From positions 57,288,782 through 57,352,781 of the forward strand of contig NC_083344.1 of assembly GCF_019175385.1 (NCBI RefSeq): a DNA stretch of 64,000 nucleotides. Reading direction: 5' to 3'. The position numbers and the translations under genes were made by a program. How positions within the stretch are numbered: position 1 is the first letter of the stretch; every line of letters begins with the position of its first letter. Of the stretch, positions 22,951-35,170 are shown piece after piece. The notes under the pieces are model-generated. The model saw only the letters and a program-made list of their open reading frames with translations, was not told the DNA's origin and did not search any database. The stretch comes from Lycium barbarum (taxonomy: Eukaryota > Streptophyta > Magnoliopsida > Solanales > Solanaceae).

Positions 22951-25356
22951 CTACAAGTCTAGAGGTAGATTTAACTCATAGGCCACTTTGCCTATCTTGC
23001 GTACAATTTCATATGGCCCAATATACCGGGGACTGAGCTTCCCCTTTTTGCCAAATCTCATTACGCCCTTCATCGGCGACACTTTCAAGAACACCCAATC
23101 TTTCACTTCGAACTCTAAGTCTCTTCGACGATTATCCGCATAGGACTTTTGACGACTTTGAGCCGCTAGCAACCGATCTTGTATGAGCTTAACTTTCTCT
23201 ATTGCTTGCTGGACCAAGTCTGGCCCTATCAACTTAGTTTCTCCGGTTTCAAACCACCCAATTGGGGATCTACACTTTCGCCCATATAGAGCTTCATACG
23301 GTGCTATTTGAATGCTGGAATGGTAACTATTATTGTAAGCAAATTCAATGAGTGGCAAATGATCATCCCAATTTCCTCCAAAATCTAACATACATGCTCG
23401 CAACATATCTTCAAGAGTCTGAATGGTACGTTCGGCCTGCCCATCGGTCTGTGGGTGAAACGCCGTGCTAAGGCGCACTTGGGTCCCTAAACCCTCTTGG
23501 AAAGACTCCCAAAACTTAGGTGTAAACTGGGTCCCTCTATCGGAGATAATAGATACCGGAACGCCATGGAGTTTCACTATCTCTTTAAGATAAAGCTTCG
23601 CATAATCTTCTGCCACATAGGTTGTCCTGACCGGTAAGAAATGAGCTGACTTTGTGAGTCTATCCACAATCACCCATATGGAATCATACTTACGTCGAGA
23701 ACGAGGTAACCCTGTAATGAAATCCATATTAATCACTTCCCACTTCCACGTCGGGATTTCTATAGCTTGCAACAAGCCACCCGGCTTTTGGTGCTCGATC
23801 TTCACTTGTTGGAAATTAGGACATTGAGCTACAAATTCCGCTACGTCTTTCTTCATCCCATTCCACCAATATATAGACTTAAGATCATACATTTTCGTCG
23901 CTCCGAGGTGAACGGAGTAACGGGAACAATGAGCTTCCCTCAATATTTGGTGACGTAGACCTACCACATCGGGAACACATAACTTGCCTCGACATCGCAG
24001 AACTCCGTCTTCCGAAATATCAAATGATGACTCCTCCTTCTGAGGGAGTGTATCTCTGTACTGCATTAGCACGGAATCCTCATATTGTCGCTCTTTTACT
24101 TCCGTTACTAGCGATGAAACTGCTGAATTCTGAATAGTAGCTCCGCTGCTACCTGAGTCCACTACTCGGACTCCTAGGCTCGCTAACTGTTGAAGCTCAC
24201 GGGCCATCTCTTTCTTTTCTGGTCGTACATCACTTAGACTTCCCATGGATCTGCAGTTAAGAGCGTCAGCCACAACGTTAGCCTTTCCGGGGTGATACAA
24301 GATATCAACATCGTAATCCTTTAGCAACTCCAACCATCGTCGTCGCAAATTCAACTCTTTCTGCTTGAAGATATACTGAAGGCTCTTATGATCTGTATAA
24401 ACATCCACATGGATACCATATAAGTAATGTCGCCATATATTTAATGCCTGGATCACTGCGGCTAATTCTAAATCATGGGTCGAGTAATTCTGTTCATGTT
24501 TCCGCAATTGCCTAGAAGCGTACGCAACCACCTTACCGTGTTGCATCAGTACACAACCTAGCCCGACGCCTGAAGCATCACAATAAATAACATATCCTTC
24601 CAGTCCCTCTGGAAGTGTCAAGACTGGGGCTGAAGTCAATCGGTCTTTCAACTCTTGAAAACTACGCTCGCAAGCATCTGTCCATTGAAACTTAGCTGAC
24701 TTCTGAGTCAACTTGGTGAGTGGCGCAGAAATAGAAGAAAAACCCTCAACAAATCTTCTGTAATAGCTTTCTAAGCCCAAAAAGCTACGAACCTCCGTAG
24801 GAGTTGTGGGCCTTGGCCAAGTCTTCACGGCCTCGATCTTTTGGCTATCCACTCGAATACCATCGGCTGCAACGATATGGCCCAGAAATGATACCGAGTT
24901 CAACCAAAACTCACACTTGGAGAATTTTGCAAACAAATCTCGAGCTCGAAGAACTCCAAGGACAATTCGCAAATGATCCGCATGCTCGTCCTCAGATCTA
25001 GAATACACTAAGATGTCGTCAATGAATACAATTACAAATAGATCCAGAAAAGGTCTGAATACATTGTTCATTAGGTCCATAAACACTTCTGGGGCATTAT
25101 TTAACCCAAATGACATCACTCGAAACTCGAAGTGACCGTATCTTGTTCTGAAGGCCGTCTTAGGGATATCTTTCTCCCTAACTCTTACTTGGTGATACCC
25201 AGACCTCAAATCAATCTTTGAAAACCACTTGGCACCTTGCAATTGATCAAATAAGTCATCGATCCTCGGGAGAGGATACTTGTTCTTAATCGTCACTTTA
25301 TTCAATTGCCGATAATCGATGCACATTCTCAAGGAGCCATCTTTATTTTCGGACAA
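22951..25356 (-). pseudogene. Element A pol: reverse transcriptase, RNase H and integrase
   Basis: An 801-residue open frame. RT spans about residues 1-185, with the catalytic FIDDIL at 111-116. RNase H has YCDASG (Asp 260), TDHKSL (322) and NVVADAL (360-366). The integrase zinc finger is near 476-515, but its last Cys is Phe (CPNF, residue 515). The catalytic triad is intact at Asp 545 (NMDF), Asp 606 (SDRG) and Glu 642 (AERT). A GPY-type module (SPRYIGPY) sits near the end. The frame begins inside RT because a one-base insertion at about 25345 splits the FVRK/DGS junction. The true protein would be one gag-pol polyprotein. Confidence 0.85.
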
Positions 25357-25816
25357 ACAGTATGGGCGCTCCCCACGGGGACGAACTAGGCCTAATGAAG
25401 CCTTTTTGAAGCAAGTCTTTCAATTGCTCCTTCAACTCTTTCAACTCTGCGGGTGCCATTCTATAGGGAGGAATAGATATGGGTTTAGTGTCTGGCAACA
25501 CATCAATCGCAAAATCGATCTCTCGCTCGGGAGGAAGGCCTGGAAGCTCTTCCGGGAACACATCTGGAAATTCGTTCACCACTGGAACTGACTGTAGAGT
25601 CGGCGACTCAGATTCTACATCTTGAACTCGCACTAGGTGATAAATGCACCCTTTCGTGATCATCTTCATTTCCTTTAGATAGGAAATAAACCTACCTTTT
25701 GGTGATGCCGTATTTCCATTCCATTCTAAGACTGGTTCTCCCGGAAATTGGAAACGAACCATCTTCATTCGGCAATCAACATTGGCATAACAAGAAGCAA
25801 ACCAATCCATGCCCAT
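25343..25816 (-). pseudogene. Element A pol: protease to RT linker
   Basis: A 157-residue fragment from MGMDW (protease C-terminal part) through VNEFPDVFPEELPGLPP to the RT start [19 protein letters not shown], where the frame stops. It continues the preceding fragment after a one-base loss near 25818 and is continued in another frame after the insertion near 25345. Confidence 0.75.
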
Positions 25817-26610
25817 ATAACGTCAAAATCTACCATTTCCAGCTCATGCAAATCAATCATGGTACGACGATCACAAATCACAATCACACAATTCCTATAT
25901 ACCCAGCTAGCTATTACCCATTCACCCACGGGTGTAGACACCTCAAAAGGCTTGATAGACTTCGGCTCAATTATAAATCGACCCGCAATATATGGAGTAA
26001 CATATGATAATGTGGAGCCCGGATCAATCAAAGCATATACATCATGAGAGAATACTGATAATATACCTGTGACCACATCAGGAGAAGACTCAAGATCTTG
26101 GCGTCCAGCCAAAGCATAAATAAGGTGCTGAGAACCGCTAGTACTGGGAGCTCTGCCCCTACCTCTACCATGGCCGACTGGCACATGTAAACCTGGCCCC
26201 GTACGGCGTACAGATGCCGAAGATCCGGCTACCGACCCTGATGGCAGGGTCCTACCTCTACCATGAGCTGAGGGGCAATCACGCATAATATGGCCCGGTC
26301 GACCACATGAATAGCAAACATCTGAACCCAATCGGCACTGACCCCAATGCAACTTCCCACACTGGGAACATCGTGGCACAGACGGCCTTGACTGACCTGA
26401 ATCAACTCTGAACTGGGACTCTGAATAACTCTGACTCGGCCCTGAACGAACAGATCTATCAAGGCCTTGGCCTGAAAACCGTGGAGGTGGACTAGTCATG
26501 GAATATCCTGAATGGCTGGGAAACTGCTGCCTGTGTCCGTCTCTGGACTCGCCCCTCGAACCCGAAGGTCTGCCCCCTCTTGTTATGCCCCCTATCTTTC
26601 TCCCGTTCAT
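25765..26610 (-). pseudogene. Element A Gag zinc knuckle and protease
   Basis: The C-terminal half of Gag with a CCHC knuckle (CYSCGRPGHIMRDC), then the aspartic protease active site in LIDPGSTLSYVTPY. DPGST is the form seen in all elements here, not the more usual DSGS/DTGS. The N-terminus is not a real start: the gag frame enters from upstream after a one-base change near 26590. The fragment ends at another one-base loss near 25818. Confidence 0.78.
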
Positions 26611-27445
26611 TTCTCCGGTGCTGTAAGTGTTCCTCTAATTCCTGAGCATGTGCCTGAATGCGTGCAATATCCATGCCATCCTGAAGGGACGCGGTCAAGC
26701 ATTTATCCATCAAGTGTGGTCCTAGGCCTTTCACAAATTGGTGCACCCGATCGCCCATATCCGCTACCATGGCCGAAGCATACCTAGCCAAGGAGTTAAA
26801 GCGGAGACTATACTCTGTAGCACTCATGTTACCTTGCCTCAAATTCAAGAATTTATCGGCCCTAGCTCGCCGAACTTCTGGAGGCATGTAATGACGGAGA
26901 AATGCATTGACAAACTCTTGCCATACCGGCGGAGGTGCATTGGCTCCCCGTGAAGCCATCCAAACTGTATACCACTGGATCGAGACATCTCTCAATCTAT
27001 ATGACGCTAGATCTACCGACTCGGTGTCTGAAGCATGTATCAACCGGAGCGTCCTTAGCATACCATCAATAAAGTCTTGGGGATCCTCCTCCGGTTTTGA
27101 CCCAAAGAATTCCGGAGGGTTCAAAGTAATGAAATCACGGGCTCTTGTAGTAACAGCCCTATCGCCATACCCTGAGCTGTGCCTCTGAGCCTGGGCCGCA
27201 ACCAAATGAGTCAATAAAGTAATGGCCTCTTTCACATCTTGGCCCGAAGCATTCGGTGGAGGAGCTGGAGCCGGGGCTGAGGCTCCCACGTGCCCCTCGG
27301 TAATAGGCACTGTCTGGGAGGACTGAGATTGAGCCGCACTCTGGGACTCATCTTCCTCTACTACCGGTGGCGGTGCTCTTTCAGCCCGCTTAACTGCCAC
27401 CGTCTTGCCCTTTTGGGCTGCTGTAGCCTTTTTCTTTTTAGGCAT
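26492..27445 (-). pseudogene. Element A gag, N-terminal and capsid part
   Basis: I choose the start at MPKKKKATAAQKG, which matches the starts in B (MPPIGKATAAQKG) and F (MPRKKATAAQK). The retrotransposon Gag core follows (RARDFITLNPPEFFGSK ... VWQEFVNAFLRHYMPPEVR). The frame shifts near 26590, so the last ~35 residues are out of frame and unlike the other copies. The protein would coat the RNA in a cytoplasmic particle. Confidence 0.8.
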
Positions 27446-27567
27446 CTCTGAAATACACAACACACGATTTAGGAGCAAGAATTTCCTACATCATAGCTCT
27501 ATCGCACGATTGTTATGAAGAAAGAAGGTCATATATTCCTAAAATGTCCGCAGCTTCTTGATTATAA

Positions 27568-27585
27568 GTGTGGCGCGCAACACAC
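27568..27585 (-). promoter_or_regulatory. Element A leader hairpin with GCGCGC loop
   Basis: Perfect 5-bp stem GTGTG/CACAC with loop TTGCGCGC, at the same leader position as in T and B. Confidence 0.55.
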
Positions 27586-27639
27586 CCATAACCAAGACTC
27601 TACTAGACACGGCTCGTAGACACATCCTAGGACTGAACT

Positions 27640-27651
27640 TCTTTGATACCA
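27640..27651 (-). promoter_or_regulatory. Element A primer binding site
   Basis: On the - strand TGGTATCAAAGA, four bases past the 5' LTR end. It fits initiator methionine tRNA with two mismatches. Confidence 0.8.
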
Positions 27652-27655
27652 CTTT

Positions 27656-30099
27656 TGTCACGACCCGGCTAGGGGGCCGCGACGAGAACCCGGTGCTACC
27701 CCACCCGGGCACCCCCTTATCGTACATAACATAACATCTAGGTGAACCATAAGTCAATTCGTGCTTTTCTTATCGTTAATCATATTGATCCCATTAGACG
27801 ACCATCATCATTTAACATATCATAGGCATCTATGCCACATCATAAGTACAAGGCCGACGAGGCCAACAAAAGATATACAAAACATGGGCCGACATGGCCG
27901 AACATCTCTACCCACATACACATGACTACGATCCTCTAAGAGTATGACATATCACATTAGCGGGACAGGACCCCGCTATGCCTATAATTATATACACAAA
28001 AGAATGAGTACCCAAAAGCTGCGGCTCCGAAAGAAATGGAGCTCTGCTATGCAATCTCTGGATAAGCAGCTATGGATCAAGTTTGTCTCCCTGTGCACCT
28101 GCGGGCATGACGCAGCGTCCACAAACAAAAGGACGTCAGTACGAAGAATGTACTGAGTATGCAAAGCATGAGCAACATCAATAAATAAGCATCATGAACA
28201 ACATATGAAATAGCATAGGAGGGGGGAGACGATAATATCATCGTCATAGCGCTTACCTGCCTTTCGTAGGACTTTCCATTTTTCATACGCATTTGTACAC
28301 CTACGTCATCATCCGTATTCCATAATAGTACTCGTACCATACTTGTGCTCATATTCGTATACATGTCCTTATTCGCATTCGTATACATAGTTTTTTCACA
28401 TTCATATTCATATTATATACATAGCCATACACTTATATACATACATAGCGTGCCCGACCATAAGGTCCGGTGTTTCATACGTACTTAGCCAACCAAGGCT
28501 CAATGTTATTTCTACCTGGCCCTACCAAGGCTTCAGGGTTATCCGTACCATCTGCAGAGGTGTGCACGTGTTACGTAATCGTATACATACTTTATACATA
28601 ATCATATACATATATCCTACCCGGCGTTATAAGCTCGGGTTATCATTATAGCCCTTCATAGGCACATATAAGTATAATAGCCCGTAGGCACCTTTGGCAT
28701 AATTATTATTATTATCGTCATCACTATCATCATCATTATTGCTACATCCATATCTTAGGCTTACTCGTCATAGGAGGTGCGTAGTACATTCGTAGCACGT
28801 ATCAAGGGTTGTGAGCTTATTAGCTCGGAGTGTCAATCACTTGAATACAACATACTCGTATAAAGGATTTAAGAGTTTGGCCAAGGAACCATGCCTTATG
28901 AAAGAGGGGTTAGCCTTACATACCTTTTCGTCGGACTATTCTACACTTGCACGTTTCCTTCCAATGCTAGCGTCTATACCTTCATTAATATCATAACAAT
29001 GGCCATTAGTCATTCACATCATCCACATTATCTAGATTTCTCAATTTGCTTCTAATTCTCCCATATTTATGGTCATGACCTCCAACATCGTCCATTCGTC
29101 TAAAGTGTCGAGTTCATGATCTTAGTACCATTTATAATACATTCATATCGTAACACAACAACATTCATAATTCAATTCAAACTATTCCTCAAAATGTCAC
29201 TATTCACCATTCATGACCTAGTTGACCACATTTTCTACAATCCATGTATTTTAATTCTCCAATACCTTAAACATCTTGTAAAAATCATGAATCTTACCTT
29301 AGAAGTTGTAGGAACAATCTTTGGTTGATAATACCCCACTTTGAGCCAAACCCTAGTTTTTCTCCATTTGCATTTCTTGACTTGAATGGTATTTAATGGC
29401 TTGCTTACACTTGATTCACTTGTTTATGTTGTTGGGGACTTATAATCCTTGAAACCTTATGAAATAAATGTAGAGAGATGATTCTAGAGAGAAGTGGTGT
29501 AATGTGGAAATAATATAAAACAAGTCTTGATCCTCATATTTAATGAATTGAAAAATCTGTGCTGGGTGAACAGTGGTCATCCATGGAGGTTTACGATCCG
29601 TATTTCAGTTTACGGACCGTCCCTCGTGGTCGTCTTTAAGCTAAAGCAGAACCAGAAACTTAAGGCCGCATGCATGGTGATTTACGACCATGGTTTACGG
29701 GCCGTAAATCACTTTACGGTCCGTAAACCTGGTCGTATTTTACCATTTCTCGGCTGGGCAGAAAGCTGAAGCTTTTGCATGGCAGTTTACGACTGCCAGT
29801 TTACAGACCGTATAGCAATTTACGGTCCGTATTTTGCAATTTACGACCACTGGGCAGTTGCAATTCTGCAACTTCCCATATTTCTTAGACTTCTCATTTT
29901 AATCACCCCCGTCCATGCACATGCATTGCTCACCTTGTATCTCATCTTAACTTAGCCAACTTTCTCGTCTCACATCGGATACTTTCGAAATCTCGCCTAA
30001 GGTCATCAACGTCGTTTCTTGCTGATGGACATCATGCACTCATATTCATCACTAGTTCATTCTCTTGCGTACCAACGAAAAATTTTCCGAGGTGTAACA
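27656..30099 (-). repeat. Element A 5' LTR (2444 bp)
   Basis: On the - strand it runs from TGTTACACCTCGG (30099) to GGGTCGTGACA (27656). It holds ACGGNCCGT-core palindromes (about 29588-29850), a donor-like AGGTATGTAAGG (about 28905-28927), degenerate GGCC repeats (about 28440-28650), the double-hairpin module (28096-28170) and a terminal hairpin. Right of it, GTTAA (30100-30104) is the likely target duplication. Confidence 0.9.
28096..28170 (-). promoter_or_regulatory. Double-hairpin LTR module, element A
   Basis: Hairpin 1 is TCAGTAC/GTACTGA with a 7-base loop. Hairpin 2 is CGTCC/GGACG, a different but fully paired stem from the T copies. Confidence 0.75.
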
Positions 30100-33000
30100 G
30101 TTAAACACTTGGGATTCTACAAAAATTTTGCCAGAGTTTCCTCTGTAATCTGGAGCTACCAACCTATCACAACAGCCCACAATATCATCGCCTCATAGGG
30201 CTACATCGAAATATCAACATATTTATGGCCACACACGACCAAAAGCACGAAAACAAATAAGCATACATACCTCATACTGTTGGCGTCTCATCTTGCATCT
30301 CCTCTGGGGGATGGAATAAATGCAGGTATTTGGCTTTCATATTGTTCTCCGTTTCCTAAGTCATTTCTTCCCAGTTATTGTTTCGCCACAAGACCTTCAC
30401 TGAAGCTACTTCTTTGTTTCGAAGTCTTCGCACTTGTCTATCTAAAATGGCAACAGACACTTCTTCATATGCTAGTTTCTCCGTCACTTGGACATCATCA
30501 ACCGGAACTATTCTTGTTGGGTCTCCAATACACTTGCGGAGCATCGAAACATGAAAAATTGGGTGCACTGACTCAAGCTCTGAAGGTAAGTCCAATTTGT
30601 AGGCTACACGACCCACCTTACGGATGACTCTATAAGGTCCAATATATCTTGGGCTCAACTTCCCTTTTTTTCCAAACCTCATCACCCCTTTCATTGGCGA
30701 TACTTTCAGAAATACCCAATCATTGGCCTGAAATTCCAAGTCTCGTCGGCGGTTGTCCGCATAAGACTTTTGGCGGCTTTGGGCTGTCAATAATCGATCT
30801 CGTATCACCTTGACTTTCTCCACTGCTTGTTGAATCAATTCGGGGCCTATTAGTTGTACTTCTCCCGTCTCAAACCATCCAATCGGGGATCTGCATTTCC
30901 TTCCATACAAAGCTTCATATGGAGCCATTTGTATACCGGAATGGTAGCTATTATTATAGGCAAACTCAATCAAGGGTAAGTGATCATCCCAACTACCACC
31001 AAATCTAATATGCAGGCCCTTAACATATCCTCCAAAGTCTGAATAGTACGTTCGCCTTGTCCATCAGTCTGTGGATGAAACGCCGTACTTAGCTTGACTT
31101 GGGTACCTAGACCTTCTTGAAAAGACTTCCAAAACTTGGCTGTAAACTGTGCCCCTCTGTATGTAATAATGGCTAATGGAATTCCGTGAAGTCGCACAAT
31201 TTCTTTCAAGTACAACCTAGCATAATCCTCCGCTGAATACGTGGTCCTGACTGGAAGAAAGTGAGCTGCTTTGGTTAATCTATCCATTATCACCCATATA
31301 GAATCGTATTTGCCTCGGGAGCGAGGTAATCCTACAATGAAATCCATATTAATTTCTTCCCATTTCCATGTAGGAATCTCCATAGCCTGTAATAAGCCCC
31401 CTGGCTTCTGATGTTCGGCCTTTACTTGTTGACAATTTGGACATTGAGCTACAAATTCCGCTATGTCCCGTTTCATGTCATCCCACCAATACAGTGATTT
31501 GAGGTCATGATACATCTTGGTCGCACCCGGATGAATAGAATATCGAGAATAGTGTGCTTCCTCTAAAATTCATTGGCGCAAATTTGCCACATCCGGTATG
31601 CATAGCCTGCCCTGATATCTAAGGACCCCATCTATGGAAACTTCAAATGAATACTTCTCTTTTTCACAAGAGACATCCCTGTAATGACACATTTGTGGAT
31701 CTTCATACTGGCGTTCTTTTATCTCCACATTCAAGGGCGAGACCGTAGGATCATTGACACTAATTCCTGCATTACCCGAATCAATTACACGTACTCCAAG
31801 GTTTGCTAATCTATGGAGCTCACGAACCATTTCTTTCTTTTCTGAAGGAACTCCACATAAACTGCCCATGGATCGGCGGCTAAGAGCATCAGCTACCACA
31901 TTCGCTTTTCCGGGGTGGTACAAAATATTCACATCGTAATCCTTCAGTAATTCTAACCACCGCCTCTGCCGCAGATTTATCTCCTTCTGCTTGAAAATAT
32001 ATTGGAGACTTTTGTGATCTGTATAAATATCAACATGCACCCCATACAAATAATGTCTCCACATTTTTAAGGCATGGATGACCGCAGCTAATTCGAGGTC
32101 ATGAGTTGGATAATTCTATTCATGTTTCTGCAACTGTCTCGAAGCATATGCAATAACCTTCCCATGTTGCATTAATACACATCCTAGTCCCACACCGGAG
32201 GCATCACAATACACGACATAGCCATCCGGCCCTTCGGGAAGTGTTAACACTGGAGCTGAAGTCAATCTGTCTTTCAACTCTTGAAAACTACGCTCGCAAG
32301 CGTTATTCCACTGAAATTTCGCCGACTTCTGGGTTAGCTTCGTCAATGGAGCTGAAATAGATGAAAAGCCCTCTACGAATCTTCTATAATAGCCTGCTAA
32401 ACCCAGAAAACTACGGACTTCCGTAGGTGTCGTAGGCCTTGGCCAAGTCTTCACATCTTCAATTTTCTGAGTGTCAACTCGGACGCCATCACCTCAAATA
32501 ACATGGCCTAGAAATGTCACAGAATTCAGCCAAAACTCGCACTTTGAAAATTTCGCATACATTTCCCGAGCTCGAAGAATGCCAAGAACAATTCTCAAAT
32601 GATCTGCATGCTCCGATTCTGTGCGAGAATATACCAGAATATCATCAATAAACACTATCACAAACAAGTCCAAGAGTGGCCTGAACACATTGTTCATTAG
32701 ATTCATGAACACTGCCGGAGCGTTAGTCAACCCAAACGACATCACTCGGAATTCATAGTGGCCATATCTCGTCCTGAAAGCTGTTTTGGGAATGTCCGCT
32801 TCTCTAACTCTCACCTGATGATAACCCGATCGCAAATCTATTTTAGAAAACCATTTGGCACCTTGCAATTGATCAAATAAGTCATCAATCCTTGGAAGAG
32901 GATATTTGTTCTTCACCGTCACCATGTTCAACTGCCTGTAATCGATACACATTCGTACAGAACCGTCCTTCTTTCTTACGAACAAGACTGGTGCTCCCCA

Positions 33001-33153
33001 CGGCGATGAACTGGGCCTTATAAACCCCTTTTCGAGCAAGTCCTTCAACTGTGCCTTTAGCTATTTCAATTCTGCCAGAGCCAAAGGAGGGATAGAAATG
33101 GGCTCAGTGTCCGGCAATACATCAATAGTGAAGTCAATTTCCTCTCAGGAGGA
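30100..33153 (-). pseudogene. Element B pol (RT, RNase H, integrase, chromodomain), decayed
   Basis: Pol of the same chromovirus type, read from 33153 down to a stop near 30273. Open pieces are 32494-33048 (RT, FIDDIL intact), 32116-32454 and 31570-32064 (RNase H, YCDASG, TDHKSL), 30970-31515 (integrase, CPNCQQ finger intact) and 30356-30973 (GPY module, chromodomain). Breaks include stops near 33063, 32492, 32114, 31568 and 30354 and a frameshift near 30975. The second integrase catalytic Asp is Tyr (ITYRG). The upstream part is on the far side of solo LTR S. The 3' end of B (PPT, 3' LTR) is cut off at 30100 by element A. Confidence 0.83.
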
Positions 33154-33552
33154 TGTCACACCCTAATCTACCTAGGGTGTGATGGGCACCCGACCCTTAC
33201 TTAGGGCCGAGCGAACCCTTTGACTCTTATCACATACATACTCCTTTCGGACTTTTAAATCAAATAGGGTGAAATGCATAGTAATACTTTCAGAAATATT
33301 CTTTCCGTTATTCTCAAATCAAACTAAAATCCATAATCATATAGAATTTATATCATAACACAGGATGACATATCGGCTGATGGAGCCGCTTACAAAACTG
33401 ACAACCAATACCCACGACTCTGTCTGCAAAGTCTCTAACTTCAAACAAAACTTCATAGCACACATACTCTGACTCGGCAACGCTCCAGGAGGAAATGGAG
33501 CTCGCCAATCCGCTGGATCATCTTCTGACAAAATCTTCTATTCATCTGTATG

Positions 33553-33627
33553 TACCTGCGTGGCATGAAACGCAGCCCCCGAAGAAGAGGGGTCAGTACG
33601 GAATATGTACTGAGTATATAAAGCATG
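33553..33627 (-). promoter_or_regulatory. Double-hairpin LTR module, solo LTR S
   Basis: Hairpin 1 TCAGTAC/GTACTGA is perfect. Hairpin 2 is CCCC/GGGG with a pyrimidine loop, as in T. Confidence 0.73.
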
Positions 33628-34530
33628 GAATACGGAGAACAAAACCATGACCGGAACAAGCAGCACGAAAGTAAGTACATTTTTCAGAATACCAAAGGCT
33701 TATTTTCCAAACACAATTCATGTATGCCGAAGTCATATGTCAGGGGAAGTACAGAAGGTAAGTAGCTTATCCAGAATATCAGAATGCTTACTTTTGGAAC
33801 ACAAATGATGCATATCATTATCACATAGCATACCCGGCCCGTTATGGGACTCGGTGGTTAAAATCATGTCATCATACTTTCATATCGTCATGCATGCATA
33901 TACATATATATATATATATACCATACCCAGCCCTCTAGTGAGGGACTCGGTGAATGAAGTCATGTCGTACCCGGGCCAATAAAGGACTCGGTGGATAGAA
34001 TCATGCATGTGAACATCATATATCATATACATACTGTACTCGGCCCTCTAGTGAGGGACTCGGTGAATCAAATCATCATATGCCCTCCTGGCCACCATAA
34101 GATATCATCATCTCATCATATACATATACCGTACCCGGCCCGTTAAGGGACTCGGTGAACAATGCAGTGGAGTGCGCACGATAACATACCCGGCTCGGGA
34201 CTCGGTGAATAGACATATTGAGGCATGCACGAGCAGAGTAGTGAGAAACTATATGCACATAAATCAAGACTCGATAGGTAAGTATATAAACCGACACTTG
34301 AGGTTCGTAAACACGTTTCAAGTCAATTGGATTTAGTATGAAAAAGTTATGGATGTTTTAGTACAGAATTTTCTTCAAACGTTTCAGAAGCCCTTTTTGG
34401 AAAATCAAAGCAACAATCATGTTAGGTACCTTTCGAATATCGTTATGGATCCAATCAATATGCCGACATCATATATCCTATATGCATATAACAGATTCAT
34501 GCATGCATACTCATAGAACATCAAACAGTG

Positions 34531-34682
34531 TATTGCTGCGGAACGTGCAGCCCGATCCATACAATATATTGCTGCGGAACGTGCAGCCCGATCCATAATA
34601 TAATATATTACTGCCGAGGAACGTTCGGCCCAATCCATAAATATAATATTTTACTGCCGAGGAACGTTCGGCCCGATCCAAG
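34531..34682 (-). repeat. Four-unit minisatellite with compensated stems in solo LTR S
   Basis: Units of about 36-43 bp. Units 1 and 2 (34535-34551, 34571-34587) have stem GCTGC/GCAGC. Units 3 and 4 (34613-34629, 34656-34672) have stem GCCGA/TCGGC. All four keep the same 7-base loop GGAACGT. Confidence 0.85.
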
Positions 34683-35152
34683 ACTGAATGCAAAAGTTAG
34701 AAACATTAATACTTACAGAACCATTTTAAGGACATGAACTCTTATACTTGGCTCATTGTCCGATTATGCATTAATCTCAACCATACTAAGTATACTCATA
34801 TCAATAGGCCAATAAGAATCGTAGACTAACTCGGAAACTTATCAAATAGAGCTTCGGAATCACGGATACGTATCGAAACCATATGAAGTGGCTTATGGAG
34901 ATCAAAAATATTAGCCATCCTAGTGGCTCTAAGAATAGGAATTTCTTTGAAATCATACATATATGTCATTTGCTCGTTTCATAAAGATCATGCCAAAAGA
35001 AAGAAAGGATAAGCCTTACATACCTGTGCCACGCCTTATTAGCTACGCTTATTTATCCAAGCTTGCTATTCTACATTCAAGAAGATTTTACATAATCATT
35101 AGATTCATTGTCATTCACTTGCCTTAGCTTCTCAAACAAATTCACTTATAAT

Positions 35153-35170
35153 CTGCCGAAATTTCGGCAG
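35153..35170 (-). repeat. 18-bp perfect palindrome in solo LTR S
   Basis: CTGCCGAAATTTCGGCAG is its own complement. The T LTRs have it with one base changed (for example 2595-2612). Confidence 0.8.

Noticed and set aside
22951..25356. Integrated plant pararetrovirus (caulimovirid)
   Set aside because: The polyprotein has integrase and chromodomain, and the element has LTRs, an initiator-Met PBS and a PPT: a Ty3/gypsy retrotransposon.
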